DNA of 64,000 nucleotides, from contig NZ_CP066218.1 of NCBI RefSeq assembly GCF_016313185.1, forward strand, positions 1,612,001 through 1,676,000. The letters run 5' to 3'. The position numbers and the translations under genes are program-made. Below the pieces are notes generated by a model. The model was given only the letters and a program-made list of their open reading frames with translations. It searched no databases and was not told the origin of the DNA. Shown here one piece after another: positions 8,174 to 18,400 of the stretch. The DNA comes from Mycolicibacterium baixiangningiae. Lineage in GTDB: Bacteria > Actinomycetota > Actinomycetes > Mycobacteriales > Mycobacteriaceae. Each line of letters starts with the position of its first letter. Position 1 is the first letter of the stretch.

Positions 8174-8641
8174 GTGAGCAACGATTCGATACGAAACGAA
8201 TTCGGTCAGGTGCTGGCCCTGGTACAGGAGCAGATGCGCGACCTGGCCACCATCGAGGAGCAGCGATCGACGATGGTGGCGCGGGCCACGGCGGCCGACG
8301 GCACCGTCGAGGTGACCGTGAACGCGCAACGCACGGTGGTCAAGACCGTCGTGGACGAGTCCTATCTGGAAGACCACGAGATCGCCGAACTGGGCGGGCA
8401 TATCACCAGCGCAGCGCAGGCGGCGGTCCGCCAGGTGGACAAGCGGTCCCAGGAATTGCTCGCTCCGATGAACGAGCGGCGAAAGGCGGTGTCGGAGATC
8501 TCGGGCAACGTCATCGGTCTGCCCGGCTTCCGTGAAGCGCTCGCCGAGGTGACTGCGATGGGTGATGCGATGCAAGCCCAGCCGAAGCCGACCGAGAACG
8601 ACGGCGACGTCGATTCGTCGTTCCCGACGATCAGGAGCTAG
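8174..8641 (+). CDS. YbaB/EbfC-family protein, EspL-like
   Basis: 155 residues from a GTG start with GGAAGGA upstream. Residues 1-110 show the YbaB pattern: an N-terminal helix, then beta strands TAADGTVEVTVNAQRTVVKTVVDESYL, then a long helix. In ESX-1, EspL (Rv3880c) is a YbaB-like protein needed for stability of EspB-type substrates, and similar genes stand before WXG100 and giant-toxin genes in other actinobacteria. DNA binding is known for YbaB itself; here a substrate-stabilising role is more likely from context. The gene ends 3 bases before the next start region (stop at 8639-8641, ATG at 8645). Confidence 0.75.
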   Translation: MSNDSIRNEFGQVLALVQEQMRDLATIEEQRSTMVARATAADGTVEVTVNAQRTVVKTVVDESYLEDHEIAELGGHITSAAQAAVRQVDKRSQELLAPMNERRKAVSEISGNVIGLPGFREALAEVTAMGDAMQAQPKPTENDGDVDSSFPTIRS

Positions 8642-8644
8642 ACC

Positions 8645-8944
8645 ATGCCGGAATTCGGTGTTCAACCCAACGAGCTGCGTTCCACATCGAAGGACCTGGC
8701 TGACGTGAGTACCAGGATGAAGGGTGTGATGTCGCGGTTGTCGGCCAATCTCGCCGCCGAAGGGTCCCCGTGGGGTGACGACGACAGCGGCCGCAAGTTC
8801 CGCCACGGGGACAACGACAACGGGTACGACGCGCAGCGGGAGTGGGTGGATGGGTCAGTCGATGCCAAGGCCCAGTTGCTCGATGAGTACTCCGAAGGCC
8901 TGCGTACCGGAGCCAACACGCTTGAGCAGACGGATGACGTCTAG
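8645..8944 (+). CDS. WXG100-type protein paired with the giant toxin
   Basis: 99 residues, two helices around a Trp-Gly turn (SPWGDDDSGRKFRHG), the form common in WXG100 proteins encoded beside large toxins of Nocardia-type actinobacteria. By analogy with EsxE/EsxF and CpnT, it may pair with the WXG-like N-terminus of the giant protein and guide it to the ESX channel. It is 49 bases upstream of that gene and 3 bases from the YbaB-like gene, so the three are probably one operon. Confidence 0.75.
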   Translation: MPEFGVQPNELRSTSKDLADVSTRMKGVMSRLSANLAAEGSPWGDDDSGRKFRHGDNDNGYDAQREWVDGSVDAKAQLLDEYSEGLRTGANTLEQTDDV

Positions 8945-8966
8945 CTGCGCCGAGTTCTCGGCGCAG
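8945..8966 (+). promoter_or_regulatory. 10-bp hairpin between the WXG100 gene and the giant toxin gene
   Basis: CTGCGCCGAG and CTCGGCGCAG pair perfectly around a two-base gap (functionally a 9-bp stem with a GTTC loop), starting directly after the WXG100 stop. There is no T-run. It may lower read-through into the 16-kb toxin gene or protect the mRNA of the small partner. The toxin ATG 28 bases later lacks a strong ribosome site. Confidence 0.45.
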
Positions 8967-8993
8967 TCACGAATCAGCTGCGCCTGAGTCGTC

Positions 8994-9473
8994 ATGTCCA
9001 TCGACATTCCCCCAGCCCTGCAGTGGATCTCGTATCTCGCGGGCAGTAAGTGGCCACAGGGCGACGAGGACGGCCTGTGGCGCATCGGCGAACACTGGCA
9101 TGCGTCGGCCGAGGAGATGTCGGATCTGATTCCCGACTTGAACCGGGTGCGCAACGAGACGATGTCGGTGATCACCGGGGAGACCGCCAGTACCGCGGAG
9201 CGGGAGTTCGCGAAGCTCTTCGACGGCGACTACTCGGTGGACAAGCTGGTCGAGGCTATGTCGGCGTTGGGGGAGACCGCGCGTCAGGCCGGTACCCAGG
9301 TCGAGGCGTCCAAGATCGAGATCTTGGTCGGGTTGGCGATTGCCGCCGCGGAGGTCCTCTATGCGATCGCGATGGCGCCGTGGACGTTCGGTGCGTCGAT
9401 GGCGTGGATCCCGGTGATCGAGGCCCTCACCATGGTCGCAATCCGCCTGCTGTTCAACCAATTGATGCGGGCG
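8994..9473 (+). other. Giant toxin domain: CpnT-like type VII N-terminus
   Basis: Residues 1-160. The opening reads PPALQWISYLAG, then KWPQGDEDGLWRIGEHW, the hallmark of the WXG100-like N-terminal domain of CpnT-type toxins. A long helix and a hydrophobic stretch (about 110-160) follow. This marks the protein as ESX cargo and is the main ground for linking it to the neighbouring WXG100 gene. Confidence 0.8.
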
Positions 9474-12400
9474 TTGGTGCGTCGGGCGATAGAGGCGTTG
9501 ACCAAGACCACGGTGGCCCGACTGCTCCGGGAAGTCGCCCAGCAAAGCGCACAGGAAGTCGCCGAGGAACTGATCGTCAACCTGTCCATCCAGCAGTACC
9601 AGGTAGACCAGGGGCACAAGGACGAGATCGACTGGGACGACGCCGCAACCGCGGCCAAGGGCGCGGCTGCCGGTGGCGCAGCGGCGGGGGTGTTCCATGG
9701 TCCGGCGTTCGGAGCGTTGGGCGGTAAGCACGGCAACGGCGGTATCGGCAACGCATTGGCAGGTGCCGGCGCCTCTTACGGGGCGGAAGTGGTCGCAGGC
9801 GTGGTTGGAGCCCTTGCCGTGGGTGGCAACCTGGACGCAGGTGAGATCTTCGCAGGTGGCGCCTTGGGCGGCCTGGCGGGCGGCATCCAGAGTTCGCACG
9901 GTGATGGCCACGACTCTCCGCACGGTTCGCCCGCCGGCCTGGATGGGGGCCGCAGTCACGCGTTCGACTCCGATGACAAGGGGCCGGACGGCAATGGACC
10001 CGACGCCACCAACGACCTTGGTGGCGAGGATTCCGGTGATGCCGGCCCCCTCGGCGCGCCGCCTCCCTATGAGGAGACAGACCCCAACGGCTCACCTCCG
10101 CCCTACCAGCAGCACGAGTCCAACGGCCCTTCCGACGTGCCAGGGAGTTCGGCGTCGGGGACCGCCAACAACTCGAATACGGCGGCCACGGGTGCGCCGC
10201 AGGCGCAGAGTCACGACGGCTCGTCGACCCCACAAGGCGGCAATGGCCAGGATAGCGAGCCGGGTTCGCAGCAGTCCTCGGGTGGTGCGGACGGCACCCA
10301 GGTCGGTTTGCAGCAGTCACCGGGTGACGGTCAGGCCAATCAGGCTGTGTCGCAGCATAATGCAGGTAACGGGCAGAACGGCGAGTCGGGTTCGCAGCAG
10401 TCTTCGGGTGGTGCGGGCGACGCCCAGGTCGGTTTGCAGCAGTCAGCGGGTGACGGTCAGGCCAATCAGGCTGTGCTGCAGCATAATGCAGGTAACGGGC
10501 AGAACGGCGAGTCGGGTTCGCAGCAGTCTTCGGGTGGTGCGGACAACGCCCAGGTCGGTTCGCAGCAGTCACCGGGTGACGGTCAGACCAATCAGGCTGT
10601 GCCGCAGGACAATACAGATAACGGGCACAACAACCAGTTGGGCACGCAGCAGTCCTCGGGCGGTGCGGACAACACCCAGGTCGGTTCGCAACAGACTCCA
10701 GGCAACGGACACGACTCGTCAGCGGATGCGCAGCAGCCTGCGCCCGATGGGAACGACCCGCAGTCGACACCGCGGCAGGGGTCAACCGAGCATGCGAGCG
10801 TCCAACCCAACCCGCAGCAGGTCTCCGGTGAGAATGGCTCGAATACTGCCGAACGCCAGACCAGCGGCGCAGAATCCGATTCTTCTCCGGCGCAGCACGA
10901 CTCACAGCCAAGTCAGAGTTCCGGCCGTGGGCCGGAGCCCGCGCCGCATCAGGCGGCCACCAGCGGTCCGACCGATTCCCCACCGACGCAGGCTGATACA
11001 CCGCAGTCTGTCTCGCAGTCACCCACTGGCGCATTGCCCGAGTCCCCGAACTCGGATCAGGGGTCACCGACCCAATCGACCCCGATGCCGGACCACGCAC
11101 CGCCCGCGGGTCAACCGACTGGCAATGCTTCGTTGCCGCAGGATGATTCACGCCACGTAGACGGGCCGCCTAGCGGCCACCCGTCGGACGCCGGTGCGGC
11201 GCCGTCCGACACCAATGGGACTGCGAGTCAGCCGAGCCCGCCGTCGACAGCGCCCAACACGAGCACGTCCCCGTCACCGTCCAACGCGTCGGCCACATCA
11301 TCGCCGTCCACGAGTCCGAGCACGGCAGCCACCCCGCCGCCGGCGGCTCCGATTGCCCAGACGACCGGGCCGACGTCCACCGCCGGAACTCAGTCCAGCG
11401 CACAGACGGGCCCGTCCGGCACGACTGCTGCACCCACCACGCCGAACACCCCGACCGCGACGTCCTCGCCAAGCTCTACGGCTGCACCGTCGTCCAACCC
11501 CGCAGGCGCCACCAATCTCGGCCCACCGGCGAAGTCGGTATCGGCAGGCCTGGGCACGTCGCCGAATTCGGCGCCGACGGCCGTGTCGAACATCGCCAGC
11601 AGCACCGCCTCGACATCGGCATCTCGCTCGACGGCGGAAGAGCAGTCCCAGGTCATCGTCGGGATGGTGCCTCCGCCGCCACCACCGCCGACGCGGGCGA
11701 GCAAGTCGGCCAAGCCCAAGGTCACCAGCGGCGGGGCTCCGCCTAAATTATCGCTGCCACCGCGAGCTTCGAACTCCAATGTGTCCAGCGACGAAACGTG
11801 GCGACACGACCCCGCCACCACTGCGGAGTGGTTCGAGCCGGTGAATCCCACACCTCGCGCGGACATCGACTCCCGCCGCGACGAGACGTTCGTGCAGACC
11901 GTAGGCACCGATGTCCCTGACACCCTCTCCACGAGCACGCCCACCTCCACCGAATCGCATACCGGGTTGATTCGGTATGACCTGCGGCGCATCGAAGTGG
12001 CGCCGAACAAGTTCGTGCAGGAGTACACGGTCAAGCTGAGCGTGTCACTAGGCGCGGACCCTGCACTCGGACCCGACACCGTGGCCGACATCCAACGCAA
12101 GGCGAAGGCCGGTGTCGACCGGATCCTCAACAACGGCAACCGCCTACCTAGCGGGGACGAATTCCGCGTCAACGTCCAGTTCACCGACACTGGCGCCCAC
12201 GCCTTCGTCAAAGTGGGCAACTTCAAGGAGAACTCGCAGACGACGTGGCGTCCGGACGCCAGCGAGAACGTTCTCGCCCACGAGATCCTGCACTACCTCG
12301 GGGTGCCCGACGAGAGCCAGGACGCACGGATCGCGCTTCGTCGGCACACCCAGGACTCTGGAGTACACGACGGGAACGGCGGGATCATGGAGTCCCACGT

Positions 12401-15400
12401 TCTGGGACACAATCCGCAGCTGCGCCCGCGGCACCTGTGGATCGTGGAACGCACCGCCAACAGCCAGCTCTCGGTACCCACGTCGCTGCTCACCTCGGCC
12501 GACAACGCGCGAGGACCGTTGCCGCCCAAAGAGTTCGACGAAGAAAGTCAACCGGTAGAGACACGCCGCGCTGCTGGGTTCGAAGGTGAAATCCACGGTT
12601 ACGCCGTCACTTTGCCGCCTGATATGGGGGCGGCGGACTACGATTACGTGGTCCGCACGCCCGCACTGAAGCTGGTACTCGACACGCATTTGCATGGTGC
12701 GGTGTTAGAGGTGGTCACCGAACCGGCCGCCGTCGTACCTGGTGACGAGGGACGGCCCACATCGCAACAGATCTTCGCCGGCGTCCGAGACGTCATGACG
12801 CGGTTACGCGAGGCCAGGCCGGGGGCCACGCTCGGAAAGATTTTCGACGGCGGGCAGTACTCGGTGGAGCCGCTGGCTGAAGACCTAAGAGTGCGCCCGA
12901 TCAGGGGACCGCGCACCGAGAACCTGTACGTCCATCATTCAGTCGGCGTTCCCTTGGCCGGTTTACCGAACTTCATGAGAGATGTGCTGGACGCCACCCG
13001 CACCGATTCCGCCGCCGCCAAGGCGGCGAGAAACCACCTCCAAGACGCCCTTGTAGTCGCCCAAGATATCGGCGAAAAGTGGGGCTGGGGTTCCGATCCG
13101 ACGCCGGCGGGCCGTGCGGCGGCGGAGGGCTTCGTAGCACTGGCTTACACCCAGTTCGCGGCATTGGCGCAGAAGGTGCGGTCGACGAACCACATGACCA
13201 AGAACTTCAGCGCGATGGGGTCGCGCATGTCACTGCCCGCGGTGGCCGACGGATTGGACCCAGGGGTGCGCGAGCACCTCGACCGCCACGGCGCCGCTAT
13301 CGCCCAACACTTCGCCGCCTCGTTCCGCGACCACTTCGTGGACGGAAATCACGGCGGGAGTTTGCTTGAGTCGCGCATTCCGGCGCGTTGGCCTTATGAC
13401 ACAGACACAGCCCGGTCCAGCAGGACGATCGGAGATTACCTTCACAGCGCGTTCAGCAAGAACCCGGATCGGTTGGTCGTGGGCCAGGACGAGGCTCTCG
13501 GGATTCGTACGACGCTGCCCGAACTCGACGCGAATCGGGACGACTCGTCGTCCCCCCGCATCGACCCGCCGCTGGTGGTCGTAGAACTGCGTTATATGGG
13601 TCCGCGCAGTGCCTCACTCGACGATGTTTCGGACACCTACGCCTCTCTCGTTGAGAGCGCCAGAGAATCCTTCCGGGTGGCGCGCGGCCTGCTCGGAAGG
13701 ACGGTGGACGACGTTGCGCCACAGGTTCAATCGGGGCCGGGCGGTGACCAGCGCCCGACTCATGCGCCGCCACCCGTCGAGAGTCCAATTTCAAGTATGG
13801 CCAGGTCCGTCTTCGCGCAAGGATCCAAGAAGCTCAGCGGTGCTCAGCGCGCGGAATTGGACGGTCTCGCCCGCGACTTGGTGGACCAGGCCCGTCAGCA
13901 GCTCGAAGCCGGACGCGGTGGCTTGCGCGTCCGCGCTGAAGGCGGGGGCAATGACGGTCGATTCAGCCGAGGCGCTGACAATGTCGGCCGTCAGCGCGCC
14001 AGCGCCACACTGAATTACCTTGGCACTCAGGTCCGGGCGGAACTCGCGGCCCAAGGTATGTCGCCCGACGCTGTTAACGTCAGCTCAGAACCGACCTCGC
14101 GGGGAACTGCGCTCGACGACGAACTGGATGGTCCCGACGACGAAGTGCGCCGTACCGTCAAGTTGACGGTCGAGCAACGCTCGCCCGCACCGCGGGGCGA
14201 AATCAGGGCGGCGCCGAATCCGGTTCCTGCGGCGGAGAATTCTCAAGCCGGGCCCTCTGACGCCTCGACCAATCAGCGGGATGTGGCGCCGGGAGTTGTG
14301 AGTGGTGTTGAGTCCGCTGGCGCTCTTTCGCCGCAATCTGTCGCTGCAGCTGGGGTTTCGGGCAACGGCTTTGAGAGCCGGGACATTCCCGGTGCGGGCG
14401 CGGCGGTGCGGGATTCGTTGCCGGTGTCGGGGCAGTCCCGTGCGGACGTCGAGGGCTGGATCGGGGATGTCAACAACGACGGCGACGCCTCGGTGGCTCC
14501 GGCCGGCGAGCGGTTGACCAACTGTGGGCCCACGACATGGGTGGTGTTCGACCGACTGTCCGGCATCCCGAGCTTCGGTCGCGCACACCCGGTGCAGCTG
14601 CGGGCCCAGGACGTCGGCGACGCAACCGGACTGCCGCTGCGTAGGGGCGATCCAGATGGGATCGCCGAGCAGCTGCGTGGGGCGGGGGTGGGGGCGCACA
14701 CGGTGGTGGTGGCCCAGTTCGACAACGGCGTGGCGCACAGTTTCAACGCGTTGTTCGACGGCGACCAGGTATGGGCCATCGATGGGCAGCACGGCATGGT
14801 CACCGCCTGGCCCCCCCAGCTGGGCCGCCCCCACAATCCCGTGACCGCATGGTTTGCCGGCACCCCTGACCCCCACACCGGAAAACCGCTAGGCCAGACC
14901 ACCGTGACCGGCCTCGACGGCAAGGAGGCCGTGAGCGGTGATCAGCCGGCCACCGACGCGGGTCCATCGAGGGTGGGCGGCGAGGGTTCCGTTGTCGACA
15001 GCGGGCCGGTGGGCAGTGTGGTGGGGACCTTTGTGCTGCGGCCGTTCGATTCAAAATCGAAGACCCTCAACGGCGCTCAGAAAACGCAACTGGACGAGCT
15101 GGCTGATCGTGTGGTGGAAGAAGCGCGTCAGCAGCGCGACGACGGTCACGACGGGTTGGATGTGCGTGCCGAAGGCGGAGGCAACGGCGGCGTGTGGAGT
15201 CGCGGCGCGGGTTCTGTGGGTCGGCAACGCGCCGCGGCCACGCTGGCCTACCTCGACTCCCGGATCCAGCAGCGACTCGAGGCGCGCGGTGTCGATCCTG
15301 ATGCGGTCGTGGTCAGTGGTGACCCGACCTCGCGGGGCAAAGCTGTTCCGGCCGAGCTCACCGGTACCACGAAAGACAAACGGCGCACGGTCGTGGTGAA

Positions 15401-18400
15401 CGTTCAGGAACGTGATGCCACCGACGAAGTGCTCAGCAGGTTGGCCGCCGGCGATGTGGTCAGCCTGCTTCACGCCGGAGAGGTCGGCCATCTTGAATCG
15501 TCGCTGACCGAGGTGGGTGACCGTCTTGCCGGTTTGCTCCCTGAGCGCGACGAGCACGTCGGATCAGACGTCGCGGACATGGTTGAGCTGCTGGCGAACT
15601 CGCGCATCACCATCAACTTCACGATCGACGAATCGCTGGAGGCGCTGCTCTCCGACTCAGGTCAGCACTTCTACCTCAACCGCTGGCAGCGAGGGGCCTA
15701 CCCGGCCACCGAAGCTGATCACCGCGACGAAACCGAACAGATGACCGGCCAGTACGGCGGCCATGAGCCCGAACCCGGCGGCGAATCACCCGAGGTAGCA
15801 CACGCGCGTCGACGGGTGAACAAGTACCTCTCCCGCGAATCACCGAACTTCCGGCCTGCGGCACGTCCGAGGTATGGCGCTCTGGACTACGGCCGTTCGC
15901 TCAACGGAGCTGCCCCGGGGTACGGGAATTCATTTCTGGTCCTCAAAGAACATGTCAAGCACCGGGCGACATTCACCGCCAACGACTCCATGCAGGGCAA
16001 CCCCGCCGGGTCAACTTTTCTGGGCATGGCCCGACTACTCGCCCGTGCCAGCGATGAGGACTTGCTCACGATTCACCACCTGGCGACCACCGGCCAAGGA
16101 TTCGAGCGCCAGAAGGAACGATCCGGAGCCGGCGCAATCACCGATACGAACTACTTGGAGGCTCAGCTCCACACCCCGATCGACTTCTTCCGTGACGTCG
16201 ACGCCGTATCTGTCGACGTCGACGAGATGGCACGGTTCACCCGCGGGCGCGACCGGGCCATGCCGGAGCTGATGAACAAACTCAAGGACTACGCCCAGAC
16301 CCACAACGTGCGCCTCGAATTACGCGATGCCGACGGCATCCGCGTCCGCGACCTCGTGGCCACCCTTGCTCAACACTCATCGGCGGTGGATTCCTCGGCC
16401 CCCGAGCAGGGCGACTCAGGCAAAGGCAAGGGGCCGGCGACCGACGAGCATCAGCAACTCCTCGACGAGCAAGAGGTCTACGAGGAGTTGATCGACGCCG
16501 ACCGCGACTACCGCAACGCCGAACCCGACGACCGCGCCGCCGCCTCAGACCGACTCGACGCCGCCCGCGCGGCGGCCCGCGAGCTGAACATGGACCCCGA
16601 TCAACTCCTCGCCGAATTCAACGACTCCGAATCCGAACCGACACCCTCCGCGGCGGGCCCGTCGACGGGACGCGGTGTGGTGTCGGGGTGGCCGCACCTC
16701 GCTGAGGATGACCAGGACGGTGACGGTTGGGTCGAAGACGCCGACGGTGTGTCACATTGGGGCCGCTATGGCGCTGCGGGATTGCTGTTGCGCGCGTACA
16801 ACTCCGAGGGTGTACCCATGGTGCTGCTGCAGCGCCGGGCGCAGTGGTCTGACCAGGGCGGCACCTGGTCACTCCCCGGCGGGGCCCGCAACCGCGACGA
16901 AACCGTGCAACAGGCCGCGCTGCGCGAGACAGCCGAAGAAACGGGGCTGCAAGGCAACCGATTCCGCGTGCGCACAGACTTTGTGAGCGCTCGGGCACCA
17001 GGGATCGACTGGACTTATTCCACGGTGATCGCTGACGCCCCCTACCCGCTCAGGGCCGCCTCGAGCGACGAGGGCTCACATCGGTGGGTGCCGATCGACG
17101 CGGTGACCCACCTACCGCTACACCCCGCACTGGCGGAAAGCTGGGCAACGCTGAGCGAACAACTCGCAGCCAACCCGCCCGCCCCGCCACGACCCAGCCC
17201 CCAGATCGACCCGTCCGTCGATCCGACCGACGTGCGCGGCGGTTACGCCGTCGACAACGCCGAAGACGCCCTGTACTTCCGTGACGACCATGACCTGTTG
17301 TACCGAGAAGACACCCGCCCCCCGGAGGTGATCTTCGACGAAGGCTTCGCGATCAACCCCGCCACTCGCGGTATGAGCAAGGTGTTCAATTTCATCTCCA
17401 CGACCCGCAACCCCGAGCTCAGCTACCTGCCACCCCAACCGGATGAACGAAGGTTCCGCTACACCATCGACGCGCCCGGAGGGGTCGACGTCAACAAAAC
17501 GGCCGGCCGCGACCCGTCCTGGTATCAACAGGAAATCTCGTTCCCCGGTGGGATCCGGCGCGAGAACATCGTCTCAGCGGTCGAGATACTCCCCCCGGCA
17601 GAGCCCGCCAGCGTTGCCGCCGCACGATCACCGTCCTCACCACCCGGATACGGTCCCGTCGTCACCAACGAGCACTTCAACCCCGACCTGCCGAACGACG
17701 ACGCCCCCAGAGTGATCCAAGGCCCCCACGGTGGCCGGCCAGCCCCCGACGACACCGACTCCCCGGCCGCATCCAGCAGTAGCGAGGCATCCGCGAATTC
17801 CCCCCGCCAGGACGAAACCGATACCTGGGATGCCTACATGGCCGCACTCGACGATGCCGAGCCGACACCCCCCGCGGCGGGCCCCTCCCGCTGGCACACC
17901 ACCACCACCCACCCCGACACCGACACCACCACCGCAGCGCTGCCCGCTGAGAATCCCGCGGAGCGCACCGTCGCGGCGTCTGCCGGGTCGTTGACCTCGG
18001 AGGCTGGCCCTGAGGACGCGGGCACAGAAGCAGACCCGCCGACGCTGCGGGGTGTGGTGTCGGGGTTGCCGAGTGGCCGTGGCGGTGGTGTTGGTGGCAT
18101 GGATGGTGTCGATGCCGACGAGGGGTTCTCGGCCGAATCTGGCGCGGCAGTGCGGGTTTCGTTGCCGGTCTCGGGGCAGTCTCGGGTAGATGTCGAGGGC
18201 TGGATCGGGGATATCAACAATGATGGGGATGCGTCGGTGGCTCCGGTCGGGGAGCGGTTGACCAATTGTGGGCCCACCACATGGGCGGTTTTCGACCGGC
18301 TTTCGGGGACGCCGAGTTTCGGGCGGGCGCATCCGGTGCAGTTGCGGGCTCAGGACGTGGGTGATGCAACCGGACTGCCGCTGCGTAGTAGCGATCCGGA

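Noticed and set aside
5421..10745. CRISPR array
   Set aside because: The repeats (triplet tract, 39-bp units, 126-bp units) are contiguous, in-frame coding repeats without spacers.
9577..11160. Long frames on both strands overlapping the Gln-rich repeats
   Set aside because: Composition is Arg/Ser/Pro-rich and repetitive, following the repeat DNA; no start signal or domain.
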